Assembly: GCA_015222065.1 (NCBI GenBank)
Contig: JADFUQ010000221.1
Location: 1-7,091, forward strand
DNA: 7,091 nt
Direction: 5' to 3'
Source: Bacteroidota bacterium
Lineage (GTDB): Bacteria > Bacteroidota > Bacteroidia > Bacteroidales > VadinHA17
The translations under genes and the position numbers were made by a program. The notes under the pieces were generated by a model. It made no database searches and had not been told where the DNA came from. It saw nothing but the letters and a program-made list of their open reading frames with translations. Positions 1-4,644 of this stretch are shown one piece after another (the first letter of the stretch is position 1; each line of letters opens with the position of its first letter).

Positions 1-138
1 TTGTATTTGGATGAAAAATCTTATAACGAAATCGGAGAGATAATTGGTATATCAAAAAATAATGTTGGTGTTAAAATATCAAGAATAAAAGAAAAATTGA
101 AAATCACATTAAAGAATAAAAATTATGGACAAGGATGA
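1..138 (+). CDS. ECF-type RNA polymerase sigma factor, C-terminal end (5' truncated by window edge)
   Basis: Frame 1 is open from the first base to TGA at 136-138 and encodes the last 45 residues of a protein that begins outside the window. The fragment reads as sigma-70 region 4, the helix-turn-helix that contacts the -35/-33 promoter element: S-Y-N-E-I-G-E-I-I-G-I-S matches the usual 'sY.EIAeilGiS' first helix and turn. It is followed by a recognition helix (N-N-V-G-V-K-I-S-R-I-K-E-K-L-K) of the type normally written 'gtVksrlsRarekL'. The tail (about residues 36-45) is lysine/asparagine rich and not conserved. Its 3' end overlaps the next gene by 14 bp, which suggests translational coupling. 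Only region 4 is visible, so the sigma subgroup cannot be assigned; a LuxR-type HTH is possible but fits less well. Confidence 0.85.
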   Translation: MYLDEKSYNEIGEIIGISKNNVGVKISRIKEKLKITLKNKNYGQG

Positions 139-739
139 AATAAAAAACACATGGCAAGGTGCTAGTCGCTCCATAGAGCATTTTAGCAAAGAAGAGATAG
201 GAAAATTATTTAATCAAAAAAGTAGAACTATTATGAGAAAATTTATTCTCTGGTTTATCATTTCAATTATTTTAAGTATCGGATTATTACTTTACCTGGT
301 TATTACATCTGTTTTAAGATTTGATGATTTGAATTTTGTTTTTGTGAATTTGTTATTAATCATTTTAACTATTTTCTTTTTGACAGAATACTTAAAAGGT
401 TATTATAAGCTTAATTCGATCAAAATAGCCAATGGTAATTTAAAAAAAATGATACAACAAAAAATAAGGTTAATAAAAAGATATCTGATTGGGACGAAAT
501 TAAGTTCTTTAATAATAATTCCATTTGTTATTCTTTTAATGATTTCAATCTATGTTTTTTTTGAAAAAGAGGATATGATAAAAGTATTGGTGACGGATGA
601 TGCTATCTGGGGCTTAATTTTCGGAGGGATAGTTGCAATTATAATAAAATGGTGGGTAAGGAAAAAAATGAGAAAATATTTTGAATCTAATCTTACAAGA
701 TTAGAAAATAATTTAAAAGAAATTCAAGATTTAATTTAA
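125..739 (+). CDS. Four-helix membrane protein, putative anti-sigma factor of the upstream sigma gene
   Basis: The 204-residue protein starts inside the sigma gene (ATG at 125; no Shine-Dalgarno). A short cytosolic-looking N-terminus (about 1-38, with W10 and a charged helix around 20-33) precedes four predicted membrane helices at about 41-62, 71-88, 127-146 and 161-178. A basic stretch follows (V-R-K-K-M-R-K), then a C-terminal amphipathic or coiled-coil helix (about 183-204). Basic loops flank the helices. In Bacteroidota a small membrane protein directly downstream of, and overlapping, an ECF sigma gene commonly acts as its anti-sigma partner. That role is inferred from position and topology, because I see no recognisable zinc-binding anti-sigma (HxxxCxxC) or FecR motif. 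It could instead be a regulon member of unknown function. The gene itself is certain; the function is tentative. Confidence 0.85.
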   Translation: MDKDEIKNTWQGASRSIEHFSKEEIGKLFNQKSRTIMRKFILWFIISIILSIGLLLYLVITSVLRFDDLNFVFVNLLLIILTIFFLTEYLKGYYKLNSIKIANGNLKKMIQQKIRLIKRYLIGTKLSSLIIIPFVILLMISIYVFFEKEDMIKVLVTDDAIWGLIFGGIVAIIIKWWVRKKMRKYFESNLTRLENNLKEIQDLI

Positions 740-759
740 TAATTATTAAACAATCAACC

Positions 760-1053
760 ATGATTAAAATAATACTTGATAAATTAAAAATCAGTAATTT
801 TCTTAAAGTATTAACCATATTGATAATAGGCATTTGTCTTGGAACTCTATTTTCTTTCAAGAAGTTTCAGGCAGCCCAAATCGAATCTAAAAGCAAAACA
901 GTGCAGGAATCGTATGAGCTAAAAAATTTACAGGATATTACAAGAATAGAAGGAATTGGTGTTTATGATGGATATGCTTATTTTATTTTCCGGAAAAAGA
1001 ATGAAAATATTTTAGGTAAAATTTCTGTTTCAAAAGCAGTTGAAGTAAAATAA
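760..1053 (+). CDS. Small single-pass membrane protein of unknown function
   Basis: A 97-residue protein begins 20 bp after the preceding stop, on the same strand, so it is probably in the same sigma-factor operon. After a basic N-terminus (K3, K8, K10) there is one hydrophobic helix at about 15-32 (L-K-V-L-T-I-L-I-I-G-I-C-L-G-T-L). A roughly 65-residue hydrophilic segment follows, rich in K, E and S, with a possible small beta fold at the end (G-I-G-V-Y-D-G-Y-A-Y-F-I-F-R). The basic N-terminus suggests an N-in, C-out orientation, and the helix could also be an uncleaved signal anchor. I do not recognise a family. Position suggests a periplasmic or sensory accessory of the sigma/anti-sigma pair, but the sequence does not show this. 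There is no Shine-Dalgarno, as with its neighbours. Confidence 0.7.
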   Translation: MIKIILDKLKISNFLKVLTILIIGICLGTLFSFKKFQAAQIESKSKTVQESYELKNLQDITRIEGIGVYDGYAYFIFRKKNENILGKISVSKAVEVK

Positions 1054-1066
1054 AGCTATGCTTTTT
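1052..1066 (+). terminator. Weak stem-loop with short T-tract at the end of the sigma operon
   Basis: A 5-bp stem AAAGC (1052-1056) / GCTTT (1060-1064) with loop TAT overlaps the stop codon and runs into further T residues (1065-1066). The stem is short and AT-rich, so intrinsic termination here would be weak. It is listed because it is the only candidate directly after the operon. Confidence 0.25.
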
Positions 1067-1093
1067 GTGAATTTCGAATAGTCTCTCTTAATG

Positions 1094-1145
1094 CCCCCCG
1101 TGAAACCCTGCGCAGCAGGAGCAACGAAGTTGCTGTTTCACATGG
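1094..1145. repeat. Perfect three-way-junction palindrome (REP-like structured element)
   Basis: An outer 7-bp stem GTGAAAC (1100-1106) / GTTTCAC (1135-1141) encloses two adjacent perfect 5-bp hairpins: CCTGC-GCA-GCAGG (1107-1119) and GCAAC-GAA-GTTGC (1121-1133). Only A1120 and T1134 are unpaired outside the loops. C1098-C1099 could extend the outer stem to G1144-G1145 across an AT bulge. The fold is T-shaped and equally possible in single-stranded DNA or in RNA from either strand. It is much more GC-rich than its surroundings. It resembles intergenic REP-type elements mobilised by TnpA-REP (RAYT) transposases, but no transposase is present, and a single copy cannot prove that it is a repeat family. 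Confidence 0.7.
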
Positions 1146-1170
1146 TAAACTACCTAATGATTACTTAACA

Positions 1171-1191
1171 ACCCGAAACACGTAACTCGTA
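1171..1191. repeat. Degenerate heptamer tandem repeat, consensus ACNCGWA, three units
   Basis: Three consecutive 7-bp units (1171-1177 ACCCGAA, 1178-1184 ACACGTA, 1185-1191 ACTCGTA) share A-C-n-C-G-w-A. The next seven bases keep only part of the pattern. The first unit plus four bases recurs at 1276-1286. It is non-coding and its function is unknown. Confidence 0.55.
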
Positions 1192-1198
1192 ATGCCGA

Positions 1199-1225
1199 AA
1201 ATTAGTCCCGATAGGACATTAATTT
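1199..1225. repeat. Bulged hairpin
   Basis: AAATTA (1199-1204) pairs with TAATTT (1220-1225), and GTCC (1205-1208) pairs with GGAC (1214-1217). The loop is CGATA and there is a two-base bulge (A1218, T1219). This gives ten base pairs in total. No T-tract follows on the + strand. It could act as a transcript end or an mRNA-stabilising structure for either convergent gene. Confidence 0.45.
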
Positions 1226-1240
1226 GCGAGCATCCACAAG

Positions 1241-1269
1241 TTTCTAACCAAATCAAAGATTTGGAGAAA
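1241..1269. repeat. Hairpin with perfect 7-bp inner stem
   Basis: CCAAATC (1248-1254) and GATTTGG (1258-1264) form a perfect stem with loop AAA. TTTCT (1241-1245) and AGAAA (1265-1269) extend it by 5 bp across an AA bulge. It lies about 75 bp past the queA stop and could serve as a terminator structure for queA, although no long U-tract follows. Confidence 0.45.
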
Positions 1270-1283
1270 TTCTGGACCCGAAA

Positions 1284-1299
1284 CACTGCATCACTGCAT
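1284..1299. repeat. Two-unit 8-bp tandem repeat CACTGCAT
   Basis: CACTGCAT occurs twice head to tail (1284-1291 and 1292-1299), followed by a partial third unit (CACA). It sits directly after the second copy of the ACCCGAAACAC 11-mer. No function can be read from it. Confidence 0.5.
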
Positions 1300-1341
1300 C
1301 ACAGCTCTTAAATAGGGTATTATATTGACGAAAATATGACA

Positions 1342-2586
1342 TTAGTCCGGTAACAACAATGAACTGTCTCCGTAACTCAGGAAACGGAAGTTGTTTTCAA
1401 GAGAGTATTGATATATCTTTTTCCAGTCTTCTCCCACAAAAGCAGCTATAAGTAATAAAAGTGTGCTGTGAGGCTGATGATAATTGGTTATTAATCCATC
1501 AGTCATCCTGAATTTATAACCCGGGATGATCATAATTTCTGTAGAAGCCTCAATTTTAGTTTTCCCATTCTTATCCATAAACTCAAGAAGTGTTTCAACA
1601 ATCTCATTTCTTGAAAGGGAAACATCCTGTTGATATGGTTCCCATTGATTAATTGTAAGGTTATCAGGATTAATTTCAGGGTTTTGCTTTATTTTCCTTG
1701 CCAACCAGTATAGACTTTCCAAAGTACGCAATGATGTTGTACCTACGGGAATAATTTGTTTGTTTTCTGCCAATCTGAGCAAATCCGGTTTCCTGATAAA
1801 AAACCTTTCAGTATGCATTTTGTGTCCCCGGGCTGTATGACTTTTTACCGGTTTGAAAGTGCCTGTTCCAATATGCAATGTTACCTGTGCCCTGGTGATT
1901 TTCTTCCTGTCCAGGTCTTTAAGTACCTCATCTGTGAAATGAAAACCTGCAGTTGGGGCTGCAACAGACCCTTTCCATTTCGAATAAATGGTTTGGTATC
2001 TTCTTTTATCAATCTCTTCAGAATTCCTGTTCAGGTATGGTGGGATAGGAGTAAGTCCTGTAGTTTCAAGTATCTCACCAAAAGAGATTTCTATATTATT
2101 CCATGAAAATTTAACTATCTGCTCTCCCTCTTCTTCGCCAATTCGTTCGGCAAACAGGTTAAATTCACTTCGTTCTGTTGTGATAGTCCTGCATAATGTT
2201 TGTCCTTTCCATTTACTTAGATTACCTACAATACACCGCCAGGTTACTGAACCTGTAGCCTGAAATGTAAGCATGTAGTCTGCCGGGGTTTTGGGTTCAA
2301 GACAAAATATTTCTATTCTTGCACCTGTATCTTTCCTGAATTCCAACCTTGCCTGTATGACTTTTGTATCATTAAAAACAAGCAAAGATCCGGAGTTAAG
2401 ATAATCGACAAGGTTGCCAAAATCATCATGGCTGATCTCCCCATTTTTATAAACAAGTAATTTTGAATTGTCTCTTTTCTTTAAAGGGTATTTTGCAATC
2501 CTCTCTTCAGGTAAAGGATAGGAATACTCATCCATACGAATGTTTTCAGCTATCTTTTCTCCGGTTATTTGTCGTTTCTCTGTCAA
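1342..2586 (-). CDS. queA: S-adenosylmethionine:tRNA ribosyltransferase-isomerase QueA
   Basis: QueA transfers and isomerises the ribosyl moiety of SAM onto 7-aminomethyl-7-deazaguanine at tRNA position 34, forming epoxyqueuosine in the cytoplasmic queuosine pathway. Family motifs appear in order: L-P-E-E-R-I-A-K-Y-P-L-K-K-R-D (25-39), F-N-D-T-K-V (71-76), S-V-A-A-P-T-A-G-F-H-F-T (207-218), G-T-G-T-F-K-P-V-K (240-248), V-G-T-T-S-L-R-T-L-E-S (281-291), P-G-Y-K-F-R-M-T-D-G-L-I-T-N-Y-H (355-370) and Y-G-D-S-S-L-L (405-411). At 414 residues it is longer than the roughly 350-residue enterobacterial enzyme. The extra length includes a segment around 295-325 containing Q-W-E-P-Y, typical of Bacteroidota homologues. 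The chosen start is TTG (2584-2586). The first ATG is codon 18 (2533-2535), but residues E-N-I-R just before it look like conserved family sequence, so TTG is favoured; an in-frame TAG lies five codons further upstream. No other que gene is visible. The gene is convergent with the sigma operon. Confidence 0.95.
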   Translation of the reverse strand: MTEKRQITGEKIAENIRMDEYSYPLPEERIAKYPLKKRDNSKLLVYKNGEISHDDFGNLVDYLNSGSLLVFNDTKVIQARLEFRKDTGARIEIFCLEPKTPADYMLTFQATGSVTWRCIVGNLSKWKGQTLCRTITTERSEFNLFAERIGEEEGEQIVKFSWNNIEISFGEILETTGLTPIPPYLNRNSEEIDKRRYQTIYSKWKGSVAAPTAGFHFTDEVLKDLDRKKITRAQVTLHIGTGTFKPVKSHTARGHKMHTERFFIRKPDLLRLAENKQIIPVGTTSLRTLESLYWLARKIKQNPEINPDNLTINQWEPYQQDVSLSRNEIVETLLEFMDKNGKTKIEASTEIMIIPGYKFRMTDGLITNYHQPHSTLLLLIAAFVGEDWKKIYQYSLENNFRFLSYGDSSLLLPD

Positions 2587-2595
2587 TATTGGTGG

Positions 2596-2628
2596 TTTTT
2601 CCTATTGTTGCAAAAATAGGTAAATTTG
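2596..2628 (+). promoter_or_regulatory. Candidate divergent promoter facing the micro-ORF and Smr gene
   Basis: TAAATTTG (2621-2628) matches TAnnTTTG exactly on the + strand, with TTTTT (2596-2600) about 20 bp upstream as a possible -33 box. It sits only 2 bp from the -7 element of the queA promoter on the other strand. Transcription would begin near 2635, giving a leader of about 90 nt before the 14-codon ORF. Confidence 0.35.
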
Positions 2629-2642
2629 TTGCGATTGAAAAC
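2611..2642 (-). promoter_or_regulatory. Candidate Bacteroidota-type promoter of queA
   Basis: Read on the - strand, TATTTTTG (complement of 2611-2618) matches the Bacteroidota -7 consensus TAnnTTTG exactly. A GTTTT (complement of 2638-2642), close to the -33 TTTG box, lies 19 bp upstream. A start site near 2605 would leave about 20 nt of leader before the TTG start of queA, which supports the longer reading of the gene. The consensus is loose in AT-rich DNA, so this remains a prediction. Confidence 0.5.
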
Positions 2643-2711
2643 TGATAAAATATTAGATTCTTATTGTTGCACTGAAGCAAATTAGAAGATTGAATGATTC
2701 ATCGAAATATC

Positions 2712-2717
2712 AGGAGG
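2712..2717 (+). promoter_or_regulatory. Shine-Dalgarno AGGAGG before the micro-ORF
   Basis: A full AGGAGG, followed by T, ends 7 nt before ATG at 2725, which is ideal spacing. None of the five larger + strand genes whose starts are visible has such a site, so it stands out in this window. Confidence 0.5.
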
Positions 2718-2724
2718 TATTTGT

Positions 2725-2769
2725 ATGAAATGTCCTACGTGCAATAAAGATATTCAGTTTATTGGTTAA
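2725..2769 (+). CDS. 14-codon ORF with CxxC motif: leader peptide or remnant of a zinc-ribbon gene
   Basis: ATG (2725-2727) to TAA (2767-2769) encodes M-K-C-P-T-C-N-K-D-I-Q-F-I-G. The start M-K-C-P-x-C-x-K is that of many zinc-ribbon proteins, where a second Cys pair would follow further along, but the frame closes after 14 codons. I see no continuation in other frames downstream, where the sequence becomes plain AT-rich DNA. Two readings remain: a decayed or truncated gene that kept its ribosome-binding site, or a genuine micropeptide/leader. The strong Shine-Dalgarno and the candidate promoter at 2596-2628 support translation, and the length argues for caution. A chance ORF cannot be excluded. 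Confidence 0.35.
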   Translation: MKCPTCNKDIQFIG

Positions 2770-2808
2770 AGTATCAGTATTATACATATATCAATATTAT
2801 CATTTAAC

Positions 2809-2820
2809 TACTAATTAGTA
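2809..2820. repeat. 12-bp perfect palindrome TACTAATTAGTA
   Basis: The 12 bases are perfectly self-complementary. A near copy (TACTAAATTAGTT, 2966-2978) lies about 150 bp downstream, closer to the Smr gene. This could be a pair of operator sites, but AT-rich palindromes of this size also arise by chance. Confidence 0.3.
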
Positions 2821-2854
2821 TCTGTCTATAATGTAAGAATAATAGAAGTATTTT

Positions 2855-2940
2855 GAATATCGAACAAGGATTAACGATTTTAGATTTCAGATTTTCACCT
2901 ACTTCGCAAATCGTTAATCGGTGTTCCTTGTTCTTAAATC
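2855..2940. repeat. Two inverted six-unit heptamer arrays forming a large hairpin
   Basis: The left array (2855-2896) is six head-to-tail 7-bp units that all begin GA, including GAACAAG (2862-2868) and GATTAAC (2869-2875). After two bases (2897-2898), a right array (2899-2940) of six units lies in inverse orientation, and every unit begins GA when read on the - strand, including GAACAAG, GAACACC and GATTAAC. Long pairing is possible: 2862-2868 with 2927-2933, and 2869-2880 with 2908-2919, giving 19 bp. The one unpaired segment of the right arm (2920-2926) is exactly one heptamer. The consensus is GAWYNNN, with one exception at position 4. It is non-coding, with no T-tract after it. Similar heptamer-rich intergenic sequences are, from memory, frequent in Bacteroidota. 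Confidence 0.75.
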
Positions 2941-2983
2941 AATTTATACCTACTTTATGGACAAGTACTAAATTAGTTGGATG

Positions 2984-2999
2984 AATCAAATATTTGATT
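2984..2999. promoter_or_regulatory. 16-bp perfect palindrome upstream of the Smr gene, possible operator
   Basis: AATCAAATATTTGATT is fully self-complementary over 16 bp and ends 14 bp before the ATG at 3014. Its position suits a repressor site or 5'-UTR element. Part of it (2989-2996) is one mismatch away from a TAnnTTTG promoter box. No regulator gene is adjacent. Confidence 0.35.
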
Positions 3000-3013
3000 A
3001 AACAATTATAATT

Positions 3014-4069
3014 ATGAAGTTCAGAATAGGTGAGAAGGTTAAATTTTTAAATGACACAAGTAAGGGGATTGTTACAGGGTTTCTGAATGAAAAGACTGTT
3101 CTTGTAAAGATAGAAGAAGGTTTCGAGGTTCCTGTTTTGAAAAACGAATTAATTCCAACAGGTGATTCAATTGAATATTCCGATTCATTTTCAGAGAAAA
3201 GTGACGAAATAAATGCTGATCAGGGGAATAAAGATAATTTAACTTATAATGAATCCACTGATTCTGAATCACTGGATGAACAAAGTAACCAGATAATTAA
3301 TATTGCTTATATACGCACCGTGCACGCTGAGGATAATTCACCTGATTTTGAAATGTATCTGATAAATGATGGTCCTTACAATATCTATTATAACCTTGGA
3401 AAGCAAAAGGCCGGTAATGTAAATGTTATTTCGGGCGAAAAACTTGAGGCGGATACAAAGATACTTATTCGTGACGGGGATATTAATGAACTTGATGCTA
3501 TGGGTAAGAAACTCCGGTTTCATTGCATATTTTTTAAAGATGGGATATACAGGTTTTTGGTTCCTTTTAACACAATAATTGATCTTTCCTCTGTTGATCT
3601 GCTTGAGAGGAAATATTATAAGGAGAATGAATATTTTGATGAAGAAGCAGTTATAATTCCGGTATATTCAAATAAGATTGAAAATAATGTCTCTGATAAA
3701 AAAGAAATGGAGGAGATGTATTTGACAAGGGAAATAAAGAATAAAGATATACCTGTAAGAAAACCTAAACCCGAAAAGAAAAACGACGATATCAGTGAGG
3801 TTGATCTTCATATCGGGGAAATACTTGATGATTACCGGGGTATGTCAAACGGGGAGATACTCAGGGTGCAACTTGACAGGTTCACAACTGCTCTTGAGGG
3901 AGCAATAAATAGCAATCAGAAAAGGATAGTTTTTATTCATGGTTTGGGTAACGGAAAGTTGAAATTTGAAGTGAGAAAACTACTTGATACACAATACGAC
4001 TATATTAAATATCAGGATGCCTCTTTTAAAGAATATGGTTACGGTGCTACTATGGTTATATTGAAATAG
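3014..4069 (+). CDS. DUF2027 / Smr-domain protein (MutS2-like C-terminal domain)
   Basis: This 351-residue protein has an N-terminal KOW/PWWP-like beta segment (1-48: G-E-K-V-K-F-L, then K-G-I-V-T-G-F), resembling the corresponding part of MutS2. An acidic Ser/Asp/Glu-rich linker follows (about 50-93), then the middle DUF2027-type beta domain (about 94-220) and a basic linker (about 240-258). The C-terminal Smr domain (about 260-351) has the hallmark motifs V-D-L-H-I (263-267) and H-G-L-G-N-G-K-L (309-316). Smr domains bind or nick nucleic acids, and in several proteins act as endonucleases on branched DNA or on mRNA. The DLHx and HGxGxG motifs are intact, so catalytic potential is retained. 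The DUF2027-Smr arrangement is characteristic of Bacteroidota and its cellular role is not established. It has no signal peptide, so it is probably cytoplasmic. The ATG has no Shine-Dalgarno; the 16-bp palindrome lies just upstream. Confidence 0.9.
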   Translation: MKFRIGEKVKFLNDTSKGIVTGFLNEKTVLVKIEEGFEVPVLKNELIPTGDSIEYSDSFSEKSDEINADQGNKDNLTYNESTDSESLDEQSNQIINIAYIRTVHAEDNSPDFEMYLINDGPYNIYYNLGKQKAGNVNVISGEKLEADTKILIRDGDINELDAMGKKLRFHCIFFKDGIYRFLVPFNTIIDLSSVDLLERKYYKENEYFDEEAVIIPVYSNKIENNVSDKKEMEEMYLTREIKNKDIPVRKPKPEKKNDDISEVDLHIGEILDDYRGMSNGEILRVQLDRFTTALEGAINSNQKRIVFIHGLGNGKLKFEVRKLLDTQYDYIKYQDASFKEYGYGATMVILK

Positions 4070-4099
4070 AAGAAATGACAACCGACCGCTAAAATCAAC

Positions 4100-4129
4100 T
4101 CGTAAAAGTTTTATTTTTTAATGTTACGA
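4100..4129. promoter_or_regulatory. Inverted repeat TCGTAA-n18-TTACGA upstream of the His-rich gene
   Basis: TCGTAA (4100-4105) and TTACGA (4124-4129) are perfect inverted copies 18 bp apart and end 26 bp before the ATG at 4156. The half-site resembles the TCGTAAT half of Bacillus-type Zur boxes, but those halves are separated by only one base, so any link is conjectural. The T-rich spacer could also form the loop of a weak hairpin. Confidence 0.3.
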
Positions 4130-4155
4130 ATTTTTTGTTTATTTTTATCGGTTAA

Positions 4156-4518
4156 ATGAAAACTTTGGTTAGAAATATAACAAAAAAAATTGCAATAATT
4201 TGTATGATTGTCATTAGTGGCTTGTTGATAATCAACAATGTCATGTTTCTTCACAGTCATCAATTAGCCAACGGAAATATTGTAACACATGCTCATCCAT
4301 ATAATAAGTCAAACGATTCTGCACCAATCAAATCACATCATCATTCAAAAACAGAATTAATATTCCTAAAGAATCTTCAGCTACTTTTCATATTCACATT
4401 TATTTCTTTTATTGTCTTAAATGTTACAAAAAAGCAAAGTTATATTGTAATTAACCGGGTATTCTATACTCAAGGTTATAAAATCCTCTACCTGGGCAGG
4501 GCACCGCCTTTAGTCTAA
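4156..4518 (+). CDS. His-rich membrane protein paired with a TonB-dependent receptor, probable metal handling
   Basis: The 120-residue protein has a first hydrophobic helix at about 12-31 (signal anchor), a roughly 40-residue exposed loop, and a second helix at about 72-90. The loop holds all the histidines: H33-S-H35, H45-A-H47-P and H61-H62-H63. The pattern 'HSHqLanGnivtHAHPy...HHHskte' and the C-terminal 'L-G-R-A-P-P' recall small Bacteroidota proteins found next to TonB-dependent receptors, which I remember only vaguely as being associated with zinc. A loop with three His clusters between two helices, facing the periplasm if the basic N-terminus stays inside, suggests binding of Zn2+, Cu+ or Ni2+. 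It ends 126 bp before the receptor gene on the same strand. Metal identity and transport role are inference. The ATG has no Shine-Dalgarno. Confidence 0.8.
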   Translation: MKTLVRNITKKIAIICMIVISGLLIINNVMFLHSHQLANGNIVTHAHPYNKSNDSAPIKSHHHSKTELIFLKNLQLLFIFTFISFIVLNVTKKQSYIVINRVFYTQGYKILYLGRAPPLV

Positions 4519-4573
4519 TTCTTCAAATCAATATCATTTCTTAACTTATTTTTTAGAGTAATTATCAATAATG

Positions 4574-4614
4574 TTGTAATGAGGTATGCATATTTTAACC
4601 ATTTGACATTACAA
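4574..4614. promoter_or_regulatory. Inverted repeat TTGTAATG-n25-CATTACAA upstream of the receptor gene
   Basis: TTGTAATG (4574-4581) and CATTACAA (4607-4614) are perfect 8-bp inverted copies, 25 bp apart and 30 bp before the receptor ATG. The spacer holds the palindrome TATGCATA (4585-4592). The right half also lies in ATTTG-n6-CAAAT (4601-4616). The core TTGTAA differs by one base from the TCGTAA repeat before the preceding gene. This could be an operator or looping site for a Fur/Zur-type repressor, or chance in AT-rich DNA. Confidence 0.35.
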
Positions 4615-4644
4615 ATTATATCAGCTTTTAAATAAATATTTATC

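Larger units (their letters stand above)
1054..1341. other. Repeat- and hairpin-rich gap between convergent genes
   Basis: This 288-bp gap lies between the 3' ends of the sigma operon and queA. I find no convincing ORF in it. It holds, in order, a three-way-junction palindrome (1094-1145), a heptamer repeat (1171-1191), two hairpins (1199-1225 and 1241-1269) and an 8-bp tandem repeat (1284-1299). The 11-mer ACCCGAAACAC occurs twice, at 1171-1181 and 1276-1286. No T-rich intrinsic terminator for queA is evident, so one of these structures may stop the convergent transcripts. Confidence 0.6.
2587..3013. other. Gene-poor intergenic region with promoters, a micro-ORF and heptamer arrays
   Basis: These 427 bp separate the divergent queA and Smr genes. 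They contain back-to-back promoter-like elements (2596-2642), a 14-codon ORF with a strong Shine-Dalgarno (2712-2769), a 12-bp palindrome (2809-2820), inverted heptamer arrays (2855-2940) and a 16-bp palindrome (2984-2999). An 11-bp odd palindrome TGAATGATTCA lies at 2691-2701. I see no tRNA or other recognisable RNA gene. Confidence 0.6.

Noticed and set aside
1201..1348. 8-bp direct repeat ATTAGTCC at 1201-1208 and 1341-1348, as a possible target-site duplication around a roughly 132-bp insertion
   Set aside because: No terminal inverted repeats flank the segment, the second copy overlaps the queA stop codon, and one 8-bp match is weak evidence.
1756..2263. Two + strand ORFs of 116 and 91 codons inside queA
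   Set aside because: They lie antisense within a gene of clear identity and show no domain or composition typical of a real protein.
2862..2933. Rho-independent terminator
   Set aside because: The stem is long but AT-rich with a 27-nt loop, and no T-run follows on either strand.
2855..2940. CRISPR array
   Set aside because: Units are 7 bp, degenerate and inverted, without the 25-40 bp constant repeats and unique spacers of CRISPR; no cas gene is present.
3072..3523. - strand ORFs inside the DUF2027/Smr gene
   Set aside because: Shadow frames of a well-supported gene; no recognisable protein features.
4140..4147. TATTTTTA as -7 box for the His-rich gene
   Set aside because: It lacks the final G of TAnnTTTG and has no -33 TTTG at proper spacing; only 8 bp separate it from the ATG.
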